Source: Halapricum desulfuricans (GTDB lineage: Archaea > Halobacteriota > Halobacteria > Halobacteriales > Haloarculaceae). Taken from it: a stretch of 64,000 bases of DNA. The stretch spans positions 1,597,030 through 1,661,029 of the forward strand of contig NZ_CP064788.1 of NCBI RefSeq assembly GCF_017094525.1, read 5' to 3'. The position numbers were made by a program, and so were the translations under genes. The stretch's first letter is position 1. Each line of letters starts with the position of its first letter. Positions 1-8,748 of the stretch are shown piece after piece. The notes under the pieces are model-generated. The model did not search any database and had not been told where the DNA came from. It was given only the letters and a program-made list of their open reading frames with translations.

Positions 1-119
1 TGTACGAACGTATAGCCATCAGTATGATGTGATGGAGTCGTACTGCCCGCTGTTCTCCCGAGTCTCGTCGCAGAAACACCTTTATATTAGGATATCGTAA
101 TATACTAATGGGAGGCGCC

Positions 120-680
120 ATGGCACCATCCAACACGCCCGACTTCGACTCGGAGGTCGTCTATCAGGGTCAGATAGCGGGCACGCGGCAGTGCGGGGAA
201 CCGGATACGACCGTCGCCGTCACGGAGCGTGGCGTCCACGCGCGGCCGATCAAGGAGGGGGGACTCGAGTTCTCGCTTCCCTACGAGACGATCACGGGAT
301 TGCAGTGTCACGGAGCGTTGAATCGGTCGATCACGATCGAGACCGCTGAGGCGTCCTATGAGATCCCGACGACGATGCTAGAGGAACGACGCTTCAGAGA
401 GGCTATCGTCGACCACGGGAATCTCACGAACCCCTGTACGCGGCTGCCGTTCGATCGACTGGGGGTGTGTCCGTGTGCGGTCGGCTCCTCGCTCGGCTGT
501 TTGCTCGTCGTGGCCGGGATCGGCCTCGTCCTGACGGTCTTCGGCGCGCTGCTCGGAGCCGGGTTCATCGCCGCCGGAGTCACGTTACTCGCGCTCGCGT
601 ACCTGTCACGAAAGGTCGCGGCGTGGCGGGGATCGAACCGCTGGGAGCGCACGAACGGCCCGGGAGAGTCAGCAGTCTGA
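120..680 (+). CDS. Hypothetical membrane protein with PH-like N-terminal region
   Basis: The 186-residue product is not a family I recognise with confidence. Its first ~100 residues alternate beta-rich stretches, like small PH/GRAM-type domains. A Cys-rich linker (about residues 105-125, with closely spaced Cys including CPC) follows. Two hydrophobic segments at about 118-140 and 142-165 form a probable membrane hairpin with a basic cytoplasmic tail. I chose ATG 120 because GGAGG lies five bases upstream at 111-115. An in-frame ATG at 108 is also possible as a leaderless start, since a TATA-like TTTATA lies at 81-86. The gene converges on pyrI with about 35 bases between them. Confidence 0.75.
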   Translation: MAPSNTPDFDSEVVYQGQIAGTRQCGEPDTTVAVTERGVHARPIKEGGLEFSLPYETITGLQCHGALNRSITIETAEASYEIPTTMLEERRFREAIVDHGNLTNPCTRLPFDRLGVCPCAVGSSLGCLLVVAGIGLVLTVFGALLGAGFIAAGVTLLALAYLSRKVAAWRGSNRWERTNGPGESAV

Positions 681-714
681 TTCTTCCGGCCCGATTCGAC
701 GGTATCGACTGCCG

Positions 715-1179
715 TCACCCGGCGAGGATGTGTGCCGCCAGGTCCTCGCGGATGATCGTATCGCAGTAGACACATCGTACGCCCTCGTCGAGGACCTCGA
801 ATCGGGACTCGATCGGTTCGTTTTCGGTGGTGATGCAGTGCTGGTTGGGACATTCGAGCACACCGACGACCGTCTCCGGGCGGCTCACGCGGTGTTTCTC
901 GACGACATCGTAGTCGCGGATGATGTTGATCGTCGCGGCGGGCGCGATCAGCGAGAGGACATCGACTTCCGCCTCGCTGAGCTCACGGCCCTCAATCTTG
1001 ACGATGTCTTTGGTCCCCAGGCGGTCGCTGGGCACGTTCATGACGATGCTGAGCGGTTCGCCGTCGGTCCCGTCGATGCCGAGGATCGCGAGGACGTTCA
1101 GCGCCTGTCCACCGGCGATGTGGTCGATGACGGTCCCGTTGTGGATCTTGCTGACGCGGAGTTTCTGGTTGTCGCTCAT
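715..1179 (-). CDS. pyrI: Aspartate carbamoyltransferase regulatory chain
   Basis: The 154-residue protein matches the usual length of the ATCase regulatory subunit. This subunit binds nucleotide effectors and tunes the PyrB catalytic trimer in the first committed step of pyrimidine synthesis. The N-terminal allosteric domain is followed by the C-terminal zinc domain, whose four cysteines are visible as CPNQHC and CVYC. Its ATG shares one base with the pyrB stop codon (TAATG arrangement), so the two chains should be translationally coupled. Confidence 0.97.
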   Translation of the reverse strand: MSDNQKLRVSKIHNGTVIDHIAGGQALNVLAILGIDGTDGEPLSIVMNVPSDRLGTKDIVKIEGRELSEAEVDVLSLIAPAATINIIRDYDVVEKHRVSRPETVVGVLECPNQHCITTENEPIESRFEVLDEGVRCVYCDTIIREDLAAHILAG

Positions 1180-2090
1180 TATTGTCCCTCCAGCAGGAGA
1201 TCGAGTAACGCCATCCGGACCGGGACACCGTTGTGTGCCTGCTCGAAGAAGGTCGCGTACTCGGTGTCGTCGACGTCGTGGTCGATCTCGTCGACCCGCG
1301 GGAGCGGGTGCATGACGGTCAGGTCGTCGCTCGCGGCCTCGAGTGTCCCGGCGTCGATCTGGTACTCGCCGGCGACCTCGCGGTACTCGTTTTCGTCCGG
1401 GAACCGTTCCTCCTGGATTCGCGTGACGTACAGCACGTCGAGCGACGACAGGACCTCCTCAAGGGCGGTGTGTTCCCGGATGGTGGCACCTTCCTCGTGG
1501 AGGTCGTACCGGACCGATCGCGGGAGCTGCAGGCTCTCGGGACTGATGAAGTGCTGGTGGACGTCGAAGTTCGTCAGCGCATGCGCGAGCGAGTGGACCG
1601 TCCGGCCGTACTTCAGATCCCCCATGATCCCGATCGTCAGATCGTCCAGCCCCGCGTTCTCCCGGATCGTGTACAGGTCCAGCAGGGTCTGCGTCGGGTG
1701 CTGGCCGGCCCCGTCGCCGCCGTTGAGCAGCGGGACGTCGACGAACTCCGAAGCCATCTGTGCCGATCCCTCGCTGGGATGGCGCATGACCAGTGCGTCG
1801 GCATACCCCTCGACGACCCGCACCGTGTCGGCGAGGCTCTCGCCTTTCTTGACGCTGGAATACTCCACCGGCCCCATGTCGACGATATCGCCGCCGAGTC
1901 GCTTGATCGCCGCAGTGAAACTCATCTTCGTCCGCGTGCTCGGTTCGAAAAAGAGCAGGCCGAGCAGCTTCCCGGCGTGGCGATCCGCATAGGCCTCCGG
2001 ATCGGCCGCGATCTCGGCAGCGTGGTCCAGCACCTCCTCGATGTCCGCTCTGGAGAGCTGTTTCGCGCTGATGATGTGCTCGTGACGCAT
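1179..2090 (-). CDS. pyrB: Aspartate carbamoyltransferase catalytic chain
   Basis: The 303-residue enzyme condenses carbamoyl phosphate with L-aspartate to N-carbamoyl-aspartate. The carbamoyl-phosphate binding motif STRT is at residues 51-54 and the HPLPR motif is at about 258-262. Length is normal for the family. It is the first gene of a pyrB-pyrI operon. The 180-bp upstream gap is shared with the divergent CBS/HPF-like gene. Confidence 0.98.
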   Translation of the reverse strand: MRHEHIISAKQLSRADIEEVLDHAAEIAADPEAYADRHAGKLLGLLFFEPSTRTKMSFTAAIKRLGGDIVDMGPVEYSSVKKGESLADTVRVVEGYADALVMRHPSEGSAQMASEFVDVPLLNGGDGAGQHPTQTLLDLYTIRENAGLDDLTIGIMGDLKYGRTVHSLAHALTNFDVHQHFISPESLQLPRSVRYDLHEEGATIREHTALEEVLSSLDVLYVTRIQEERFPDENEYREVAGEYQIDAGTLEAASDDLTVMHPLPRVDEIDHDVDDTEYATFFEQAHNGVPVRMALLDLLLEGQ

Positions 2091-2268
2091 CGAGCGTATC
2101 CCCGACGCCGACGCTCTTGAGAGTGACGATTGTTCGGGTCGTGGTTGTCAGCCGACCACGGAATCACAGTTCGAAGGGGCTGGATCGGCATCGCGTCGCG
2201 TGGATGATGGCCGATTGAGACGTTGGGTTAACTTTGATTACCCTTGGCAACCTATCTCTAGGTGTACG

Positions 2269-3411
2269 ATGGATATTGCTGATATTGCTACCAGCGAATA
2301 CGTCGCAGTCGACGCCGACGAACGCCTCGGAAAAGTCCGTTCGATCTTCGAGCGGGACAATCCCAAGGGGATCATCGTTACTAACGACGGCGACTACGAG
2401 GGCGTTATCACCCAGAAACAGCTGGTACAGTCGCACGTCGAGGACCAGACCAAAGCGAGCGCGATGACCCAGCACGCCCCGAAGATCGAGCGGACGGCCG
2501 ACGTCCGCGAGACCGCCCGCGTCCTCGTCGAGGGCGGGATCAAGGTCGCGCCGGTGTTCGAGGCCGGAAGTCTGTGGGGCGTCGTGACCGACGACGCGAT
2601 CCTCGAGGCCGTCCTTGAGAACCTCGACGCGCTGACCGTCGAGCAGATCTACACCGACAGCGTCACCTCGATTGACGAAGACGCGCAGGTCGGACAGGCG
2701 ATCAACAAGCTCCGGGAGAACGGCATCTCCCGGCTGCCGGTCATCGACGAGGACGGCCGCCTCTCCGGGATGGTCACCCGCCACGACATCGTCGACGTCG
2801 TCGTCCGGGACATGGACAAATCGACGGTCGGCGAGCGTGCGGGCGACGTCGACCGCATGCTTGATCTCCCGATCTACGACGTGATGAACAGTCCCGTCGA
2901 GACGACGACGCTTGAGGCATCCGTCAAAGACGCCGTCGAGACGATGTTCGAGTACGACTACGCGGGACTTGTCGTCACGCCCGAGGAGGACGAGTCGCTG
3001 GTGGCTGGCATCATCACCAAAACTGACGTCCTCCGTGCGCTGACGTTCACCGAACAGAACCACATGGACGTCCAAATCACTAACATCAACCTCCTCGATA
3101 CGATCTCCCGCGAGGACATCCGGATCGGCATCGAGGACGTCGCCGACAAGTACCAGGACATGCAGGTCCATCACGCGCACGTCAGGTTCCACGAACACAA
3201 GGAGAAACTCCGCGGGACGCCGCTGATCCAGTGTCAGATCCGGCTCCGGACCAACAAGGGACAGCTGGCCGGGTCCGGTGAGGGGTACGGCGCACAGACC
3301 GCCTTCAACGTCGCCCTCGATAAGCTCCAGCGGAACGTCCTCGAACAGAAGGGCATCGAGAGCGACGAGGAGTACCGCGGACAGGTCCTCCGGAAACTGG
3401 GCGAGTTGTAA
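2269..3411 (+). CDS. Four-CBS-domain protein with C-terminal HPF/S30AE-like domain
   Basis: The 380-residue cytoplasmic protein carries four CBS modules at about residues 1-55, 62-115, 125-182 and 200-265. CBS pairs normally bind adenine nucleotides. The last ~100 residues look different. A helix (ADKYQDM) is followed by two beta strands with [11 protein letters not shown] and a long helix ([18 protein letters not shown]), the order and spacing seen in HPF/YfiA ribosome-hibernation proteins. I infer a nucleotide-sensing ribosome-associated factor; the biochemical role is not proven by sequence. I chose ATG 2269 rather than an in-frame start at 2200, because the first CBS strand begins directly after it and haloarchaeal CBS proteins usually start this way. 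Confidence 0.85.
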   Translation: MDIADIATSEYVAVDADERLGKVRSIFERDNPKGIIVTNDGDYEGVITQKQLVQSHVEDQTKASAMTQHAPKIERTADVRETARVLVEGGIKVAPVFEAGSLWGVVTDDAILEAVLENLDALTVEQIYTDSVTSIDEDAQVGQAINKLRENGISRLPVIDEDGRLSGMVTRHDIVDVVVRDMDKSTVGERAGDVDRMLDLPIYDVMNSPVETTTLEASVKDAVETMFEYDYAGLVVTPEEDESLVAGIITKTDVLRALTFTEQNHMDVQITNINLLDTISREDIRIGIEDVADKYQDMQVHHAHVRFHEHKEKLRGTPLIQCQIRLRTNKGQLAGSGEGYGAQTAFNVALDKLQRNVLEQKGIESDEEYRGQVLRKLGEL

Positions 3412-3485
3412 CCGGATCGGGCTCCGACCTCTCGATCGCGTCCGAGGTCGAAACACTTACCAACTCGAACAACGGAACAGCGGGT

Positions 3486-3641
3486 ATGAGCTCCAGCGAC
3501 AGCGGCGGACTGATGTCCAGTGCCGGCCTCGTCCGGTACTTCGACGCCGAGGACCGAAACGCGATCACGATGGACCCCCGTTCGGTGGTCGCGTTCGGCG
3601 CGATGTTCGGCGTGCTTGTGCTCGTTCTGAACGCCCTGTGA
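3486..3641 (+). CDS. secG: Preprotein translocase subunit Sec61-beta (archaeal SecG)
   Basis: A 51-residue tail-anchored membrane protein. The short Ser/Gly-rich N-terminus ([15 protein letters not shown]) is followed by RYFDAED, the conserved TMDPRSVV motif and a single C-terminal hydrophobic helix ending LVLVLNAL. This is the Sec61-beta signature, and the protein is the small third subunit of the SecYE translocon. It lies 74 bp after the CBS/HPF-like gene on the same strand. Confidence 0.93.
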   Translation: MSSSDSGGLMSSAGLVRYFDAEDRNAITMDPRSVVAFGAMFGVLVLVLNAL

Positions 3642-3729
3642 TCGCAACCGCAGCGTTTTCAACGACGGGTGGCGAACGACCCGTCGATGAATCGGACTCG
3701 GAGTGGCGGTTCTACGAGACCATCGACCA

Positions 3730-5115
3730 ATGAGTGACACGACTCGCCTGAAGGTCCGGGGGATCTACACCACTGCACTGACTCGCCTGTTCGCGACGAG
3801 CGACGGGTTCGAGGTCGTCCAGCCCTCGCCGCCCATCGACGATCGGTTCGATCGGGCGTTCGATCTCGCGCCGGCGGCAGCGACGCTGTTCACGAGCGAC
3901 GACCGACAGGGCGTCGGCGTCGTCGGGCCGGCCGCTCCCGACGTGCGTGAGCGACTGGCGGCGGTCGGCGTTGATACGCTCACGTGGCGCGACCCGGCGG
4001 CCCGCGGTTCGGTCTGGGACGCGACGATCACCGAGACGAACAGCGGCGGGGCGATCGTCGACCTCGACGAGCGGTCGGCCTTTCTGCCGTTCTCGAACGT
4101 CGACGACCGCGTCGAGACGGGCAACACCGTCCGAGTGCAGGTGACAGAACCCCGGCCCCCCTGGGACGACGGCCGGCCGGTCGTTGACTCGACCGTGCGC
4201 GTCCAGCGCCCGCTGGTCACGCTCGTCCGAGACGGCGCGGACGGCGGGCACGGCGGTCCGGAGCTCGCGGATCTGCTCCCGACCGAGCCACCGGGCGGTT
4301 GGCGCGCGACGTGGAGTCACGCGGCCGACGACGCCGGACTCGACGCGCTCGGCGACGCGCTGGAAACCGCCGTCGAACGCGCCGAGGAACTCGACGACGC
4401 CCTCGATGAAACTGAAATGGGGGGGACACCCCGGACCGTCTGTGAGGGACAACCGACAGCCTGGGCGTGGTTCGGGCGCGAGTCGCGCTTCGAACTGGAT
4501 GATCTCCGAGCGTCGGTGACGACGACGATGCCCGGCCACCACCGGATCAAGGCCGGCGACGAGCGCGCGAGCGCCGCCGTCGACTTCGCCGAGGCCGTCG
4601 GTGCCAGCGACGGCGGGTTCCCCTTCGAGGCCGTCTCTCGGCAGTTCGGCCCCACAGAGGGGGACACGGTCGCCATCGACCACGGCAAGCCCGCGGGTCA
4701 CTGTATCCGGCTGGGCCGGGGTGAGGTGACAGAGTACGACCCCTCGGGGACGGTGTGGGTCGAACGCGAGATGTCCCCCGGCGGGACCTACGACGGACTC
4801 GGGATCGAGCGACGGGCCGGCGACGTCGCCCGGACGAAGTTCACCGAGGGCAAGTGGTGGTATCCGACGATCTACGAGAGTGAGGACGGCGAGACGCGCG
4901 GCACCTACGTCAACGTCTGCACGCCGGTCGAGATCTTCCCCGGGAGCGTCAGGTACGTCGATCTGCACGTCGACGTCCTCAAACACGCCGACGGCACGGT
5001 CGAACGGGTCGACGACGACGAACTCGACGCGGCCGTCGAAGCGGGCGACGTCTCCGAGCAACTGGCGGCGAAGACGCGCTCGATCGCCAGTGCCGTCGAG
5101 AACGCGCTATCGTGA
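3730..5115 (+). CDS. FAU-1 family RNA-binding protein / putative RNase (DUF402)
   Basis: The 461-residue protein has an S1-like beta-barrel at about residues 80-140 (RGSVWDATI, GGAIVDL, AFLPFS, the pattern of RNase E/G-type S1 domains). A middle helical part and a C-terminal DUF402 domain (about 310-440, with GHCIRLGRGEVTEYD and GKWWYPTIY) follow. This is the FAU-1 layout, reported to bind AU-rich RNA and to have RNase E/G-like activity. The likely role is RNA processing or decay. I chose ATG 3730 because the family N-terminus (DTTRLKVRGIYTTALT) begins there. The window also has an in-frame ATG at 3703. Confidence 0.9.
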   Translation: MSDTTRLKVRGIYTTALTRLFATSDGFEVVQPSPPIDDRFDRAFDLAPAAATLFTSDDRQGVGVVGPAAPDVRERLAAVGVDTLTWRDPAARGSVWDATITETNSGGAIVDLDERSAFLPFSNVDDRVETGNTVRVQVTEPRPPWDDGRPVVDSTVRVQRPLVTLVRDGADGGHGGPELADLLPTEPPGGWRATWSHAADDAGLDALGDALETAVERAEELDDALDETEMGGTPRTVCEGQPTAWAWFGRESRFELDDLRASVTTTMPGHHRIKAGDERASAAVDFAEAVGASDGGFPFEAVSRQFGPTEGDTVAIDHGKPAGHCIRLGRGEVTEYDPSGTVWVEREMSPGGTYDGLGIERRAGDVARTKFTEGKWWYPTIYESEDGETRGTYVNVCTPVEIFPGSVRYVDLHVDVLKHADGTVERVDDDELDAAVEAGDVSEQLAAKTRSIASAVENALS

Positions 5116-5180
5116 CACCGCTGACGACGGCTCGAAGCAGCGCTGCGGCGCTATTTTACGGACCTAGACGTGCCCCATGG

Positions 5181-5354
5181 CTACTCGTTCCGGTTCACCG
5201 GGGTCACGTCCTCCCACGACGACTCTCCGAAGAACGACTGGAGTGCCATGAGGACGCCGACGTACGTGCCGATCGCCACGAGCACGATCGAAACGACGAC
5301 GGCGAGTACCAACTCTCCCAGTGGATTGATGCCGTACAGCTGGAGGGCGAGCAT
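5181..5354 (-). CDS. Small single-span membrane protein (57 aa)
   Basis: This is a short unrecognised gene. The translation has a ~20-residue N-terminal part, one hydrophobic helix (about residues 14-38, VLAVVVSIVLVAIGTYVGVL) and an acidic, aromatic-containing tail ending TPVNRNE. Codon use matches neighbouring genes, with C or G in most third positions. It lies between convergent FAU-1 and the AIM24-like gene, about 75 bp downstream of the latter on the same strand. No function can be assigned. Confidence 0.7.
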   Translation of the reverse strand: MLALQLYGINPLGELVLAVVVSIVLVAIGTYVGVLMALQSFFGESSWEDVTPVNRNE

Positions 5355-5428
5355 GCCCTCTGGTTCAGGGTCGCGATTGAAAAATCGCTCGCCTATACCG
5401 TCTACGGGTCGGCTGGCTCCCTCTCGTG

Positions 5429-6136
5429 CTAGAAGTCGATACTGAATCCGCCGTCACGACCCCCGCCGTCGCCGCTCGGCAGGTTCGGGACGAGCCACGA
5501 GAGGAACGCGTCCGGACTGCGGGTCTGCAACCAGACGGTCCCCGGGCCGGAAAACTCACAGACGAGTCCCTCGCCGCTGAACAGCGTCGACTTCAGCCCG
5601 CCGACCTTCCGGACCGAGAAGTCCGTGGACCCCTCGAACGCGACGATGTGGCCCGTATCGACGGTGTAGGACTCGTCGGGATCGAGTTCGCGTGACTCGA
5701 TCGCGCCGTAACTGGAGAGAAACGCCGGACCGGACCCGTCCAGTTCGAGCAGGAACAGCCCTTCCCCGCCGAAGAAGGTCTTGCCGCCGCCGAACTCGGT
5801 ATCGATGTCGACGTCGGGGTGGGCGGCGACGAACGACCCCGACTGCACGTACAGCGACTCGTGATCCAGCCGGTAGTGGACCATGTCACCCGGCAAGGGC
5901 GGCGCGAGCGTCACGTGGCCCGGTCGGCCGGCGGTGAAGGTGTTCATGAAGAACGATTCGCCGCCGAACGCCTTTCGCTTGATCGAGTCCAGGACTCCGC
6001 CGCTCGCGCTGGTCTCGATCTCGATGCCGTCGGTGTGGCTGACCATCGCTCCGGCCTCGGCCTGCAGCTGTTCTCCCTGGTTCAATTCGGCCGTCAGGAG
6101 CGCGTAGGACGGTCGATGTTCGATATCGTACTCCAT
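5429..6136 (-). CDS. TIGR00266 / AIM24 family protein
   Basis: The 235-residue protein has the all-beta, glycine-rich pattern of the AIM24/TIGR00266 family. This shows in YALLTAELNQGEQLQAEAGA near the N-terminus, the SFFMNTF segment, and repeated GGEGLFLLEL / FSGEGLVCEF strands. Family members are widespread but biochemically uncharacterised; a mitochondrial relative (Aim24) affects inner-membrane organisation. There is no signal peptide or membrane helix. The start ATG 6136 gives the standard family N-terminus. Confidence 0.92.
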   Translation of the reverse strand: MEYDIEHRPSYALLTAELNQGEQLQAEAGAMVSHTDGIEIETSASGGVLDSIKRKAFGGESFFMNTFTAGRPGHVTLAPPLPGDMVHYRLDHESLYVQSGSFVAAHPDVDIDTEFGGGKTFFGGEGLFLLELDGSGPAFLSSYGAIESRELDPDESYTVDTGHIVAFEGSTDFSVRKVGGLKSTLFSGEGLVCEFSGPGTVWLQTRSPDAFLSWLVPNLPSGDGGGRDGGFSIDF

Positions 6137-6174
6137 ACCGCCCTATCTCACAACGCGCCTATAACTCTTGTCCG

Positions 6175-7017
6175 CTAGCGCGCCGGCGGGACGAGCAGGA
6201 CGTTGCTGTCCGCCCTGGCCGTGACGTCTTCGGAGGTGCTCCCCAGCAGGAGTCGACGGAGGCGGCTGCGTCCCCGGCCGCCGAGGAGGATCGTCGTCGG
6301 ATCGATCTCGTTTTCGGCGGCCAGGATCTCCTCGACGGCTTCCCCTTCGCGGATCATCGTCGTCGTCTCGATCCCCTTCTCATCCAGGGACTCGGCCATC
6401 GATTCGAGGCGCTCCTCGGCGTCTTCGATCTTCTCGTCGCCGGCACGGCGCTCCGGCGGGGCGACGTGCAACAGCGTCGCCTCGTGGGTCGCCGTTCTCG
6501 TCCGCTTGAACTGTTCGAAGGCTCGTTCGGCGTTCTCCGAGAAGTCGGTTGCATACAGCATCCGCTGGAAGAGGTGCTTGTTCGCGACCGCCGGCGATCC
6601 GTCGCGCCTGACGATCCGCTGCACCAGCAGCGGGCTGACCGTCGTCCGGGCGAGGTTTTTGACCGTGCCCCCGATGAATCGTTGCTTGAGCGGGCTCTGA
6701 CCCCGGGAACCCGCGATGATGAGATCGGCGTGCACCTGCTCCGCGAGTCCGTTGATCCGCCGATGTGGCGTCCCACGGACGACGTGGGTGTTGACTGTGA
6801 ACCCCTCCGATTCGAGCTGTGTCTTCTGGCGCTCGAGGCCTTTCTTCGTTCGACTCCCGATGTCGCTGCCGGGCATCCCCGTCGTGACGTTGGGGCTGGT
6901 CACCGTGATGAGGTCGATCTCCTTGATCCCGTATCGGCCGAGACACTTCAGACACACCCGCGAGTCGATCGCCGTGTCGATCGCCGATGACAGGTCCGTC
7001 GCGTATACTGCGCGCAT
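6175..7017 (-). CDS. Tandem universal stress protein (UspA family)
   Basis: The 280-residue protein contains two Usp domains (about residues 1-142 and 148-280). Each ends with a nucleotide-binding loop of the G-x2-G-x9-G type, GSRGQSPLKQRFIGG in the first and GGRGRSRLRRLLLGS in the second. ATP binding is therefore likely in both halves. A TATA-like AATACTATTAG lies about 25 bases upstream of ATG 7017, consistent with a leaderless transcript. Only a general stress-response role can be inferred. Confidence 0.95.
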   Translation of the reverse strand: MRAVYATDLSSAIDTAIDSRVCLKCLGRYGIKEIDLITVTSPNVTTGMPGSDIGSRTKKGLERQKTQLESEGFTVNTHVVRGTPHRRINGLAEQVHADLIIAGSRGQSPLKQRFIGGTVKNLARTTVSPLLVQRIVRRDGSPAVANKHLFQRMLYATDFSENAERAFEQFKRTRTATHEATLLHVAPPERRAGDEKIEDAEERLESMAESLDEKGIETTTMIREGEAVEEILAAENEIDPTTILLGGRGRSRLRRLLLGSTSEDVTARADSNVLLVPPAR

Positions 7018-7185
7018 ACCTGCCGTACTATCCCGACGCTAATAGTATTGTTGGTAGATTCCAATATTACACAATTCTACTGGCAGCCGCTACGAACGAC
7101 GAGGGGTTCCCGCGTCGTCACAGCGATTGTCGTCGGGGCCAACCGCACGAATCCGTGCGATCGCACCAGTCAAGCGCTACCGCGG

Positions 7186-7644
7186 TCAGTCGGCGGGCGA
7201 GACGGTCGCGTCGGTCCGCTGGCGGTAGGAGCGCCAGTAGCCCTGGGCGTAGGCACCGATGAACATCCCGCCGATCGCGACCAGGATGGGGTAGTTACCG
7301 ATCCCGACGCTCGCGTAGGCGGCGCCGGGGCAGATCCCCGAGAGGCCCCAGCCGACGCCGAAGACCGACCCGCCGATGACGACGTTACGGTCGAAGGACT
7401 TGAGCCGCCTGGTGAAGGTATCACCCGTGAGAGGCGCTCGATCGAACAGCCGCGGGACGACGGCGAAGGAGACCGCCGTGACGACCGCGCCGCCGCCCAT
7501 CACGAACAGCAGGCCGAAGTCCTCGAACTGCAGGAAATCGAGCACGACCTCCGGGCGGGCCATCTGACTCAGCCCGAGCCCGAAGCCGAAGATCAGCCCG
7601 CCGAGGAGGACGACGCCGTAAAACGCCGGCGAACGGTCGCTCAT
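7186..7644 (-). CDS. YeeE/YedE family transporter, C-terminal-type half (DUF6691)
   Basis: The 152-residue membrane protein has four hydrophobic helices and the conserved GLSGICPGAA motif, which carries one of the cysteines used by YeeE/YedE (TsuA-type) sulfur-compound transporters. It is the second half of a split transporter. Its ATG overlaps the stop of the upstream half by four bases (ATGA). Together the two halves should make one membrane unit for thiosulfate-like sulfur import, judged from the bacterial family and from the TusA/DsrE2 genes next door. ATG 7644 gives the usual short N-terminus; longer ORF versions run into the partner gene. Confidence 0.92.
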   Translation of the reverse strand: MSDRSPAFYGVVLLGGLIFGFGLGLSQMARPEVVLDFLQFEDFGLLFVMGGGAVVTAVSFAVVPRLFDRAPLTGDTFTRRLKSFDRNVVIGGSVFGVGWGLSGICPGAAYASVGIGNYPILVAIGGMFIGAYAQGYWRSYRQRTDATVSPAD

Positions 7645-8135
7645 GGGCTCACCCCCAGTGCGGCGACCAGCTGTGCGGTGCCGATCGCGAACGCCAGGAA
7701 CGTCGCGACGTTCACGAAGGAGGTGTTCGACCCCGAGCCGACGCCACAGACGCCGTGTCCCGACGTACAGCCCTTGCCGACGCGAGTCCCGACGCCGACC
7801 AGAACCCCGCCGACGAACAGCCGCCACAACTGGACGTCAGTCGTCCAGCCGCCGGCCCCGAGCGTCAGCGCGTAGGCGGCCGCGCCGGCGACGATCCCGA
7901 CGGTGAAGACGACCCGCCAGTCGCGCGAGGTCAGGTACTTCGGCGTATTAAATCGCGAGACCGACGAGACGTACGACCACGTCGACTCGAGGAACGTGCT
8001 CGCGCCCGCGATGATGCCCGTGGCCGCGTAGATCACTGTGACGCCGAGCCCGATCAACAGCCCGCCGGCGGCGTAGTGTGCGATACCGTTGGGAAACAGC
8101 GTTTCGACCGTGATCTGGAGTGGTTCAATCGTCAT
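7641..8135 (-). CDS. YeeE/YedE family transporter, N-terminal-type half
   Basis: The 164-residue protein has about four membrane helices and the hallmark GKGCTSGHGVCG motif, whose cysteines are thought to relay the sulfur substrate through the membrane. It pairs with the four-base-overlapping downstream half. I chose ATG 8135 because it begins a plausible cytoplasmic N-terminus (MTIEPLQI). The extension upstream of it is Arg/Ser-rich and overlaps another small ORF. It belongs to the minus-strand arm of a divergent sulfur locus. Confidence 0.93.
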   Translation of the reverse strand: MTIEPLQITVETLFPNGIAHYAAGGLLIGLGVTVIYAATGIIAGASTFLESTWSYVSSVSRFNTPKYLTSRDWRVVFTVGIVAGAAAYALTLGAGGWTTDVQLWRLFVGGVLVGVGTRVGKGCTSGHGVCGVGSGSNTSFVNVATFLAFAIGTAQLVAALGVSP

Positions 8136-8262
8136 TTGCGTCGCCCGTGTCCGCGTCCGTTTCGGCACTGCTGTCCGCGGGCTCGTCCAGGAACCGCTCG
8201 AGCCCCGGCGGACCGACGATGCTGACGCCACCGTCCTCGTCGATCACGAATGGCTTGATCAT
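8125..8262 (-). CDS. Small acidic protein leading the YeeE operon (45 aa)
   Basis: This is an unrecognised small ORF. It starts MIKPFVIDEDGGVSIVGPPG and ends in a very acidic tail. The stop overlaps the start of the YeeE half by 11 bases, which suggests translational coupling. Its ATG is the first start after a TATA-like CTTTAGTA about 27 bases upstream (about 8289-8296), so it would be the leaderless first gene of the operon. Codon use is haloarchaeal, with G/C at third positions. It could be an accessory protein or a translated leader for the transporter. Confidence 0.6.
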   Translation of the reverse strand: MIKPFVIDEDGGVSIVGPPGLERFLDEPADSSAETDADTGDANDD

Positions 8263-8489
8263 AGTCACCCGTTTGTACCCTTCCGTCCTACTAAAGCGTT
8301 TGGATAGTAATGTATATTTGTGGCAATATTATGTGCTGAACTGTGCGCAGGCCGTGGATTCCTGTTTACTTAAAGCACCCAAACTATCTGGTTTTGAGTT
8401 GAATACAGTCACCCGAACTTGTGCAGTTTTCACCAATCAATACTCTTTTGTACCCGGCCACAATATTGCAGAGTACGCCCAAGATAACC
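8263..8489. promoter_or_regulatory. Divergent promoter region of the sulfur locus
   Basis: This 227-bp AT-rich gap separates the YeeE arm (minus) from tusA-dsrE2 (plus). On the plus side ACAATATTGC at 8459-8468 sits about 27 bases before the tusA ATG, as a TATA element should. The motif GCAATATT occurs twice in inverted orientation, near 8322-8330 and near 8461-8468. A shared regulator binding at both ends is therefore possible. No gene is visible in the gap. Confidence 0.55.
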
Positions 8490-8744
8490 ATGACACAGGA
8501 GTTCACCACGACCGAGACGCTCGACGTGCGAGGCGAGAACTGTCCGATGCCGGTCGTCAAGACCAGGCAGGCCGTCGACGACCTCGACAGCGGCGAGGTG
8601 CTCGAGGTGCTGGCGACCGACCCGGGCAGCGAGAGCGACCTCGGCGGCTGGGCCGACTCGACAGACGGTGTCGCGCTGCTGGAGCAGGACCAGACCGAGA
8701 TGGACGGCGAGACCGTCTACACTCACTACGTGCGCACCGAGTGA
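8490..8744 (+). CDS. tusA: TusA family sulfurtransferase
   Basis: The 84-residue protein has the TusA fold signature DVRGENCPMP with catalytic Cys18 in the CPxP motif. TusA-like proteins carry persulfide sulfur between donors and acceptors in the cytoplasm. The position beside DsrE2 and opposite a YeeE/YedE transporter suggests it receives imported sulfane sulfur. ATG 8490 is the only start that gives the normal family length. Confidence 0.95.
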   Translation: MTQEFTTTETLDVRGENCPMPVVKTRQAVDDLDSGEVLEVLATDPGSESDLGGWADSTDGVALLEQDQTEMDGETVYTHYVRTE

Positions 8745-8748
8745 TACG

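Noticed and set aside
730-1992. 420-codon plus-strand ORF opposite pyrB-pyrI
   Set aside because: It is the mirror of the pyrBI coding frame; high-GC third positions create long antisense ORFs. Its Arg/Ser-rich translation has no domain pattern.
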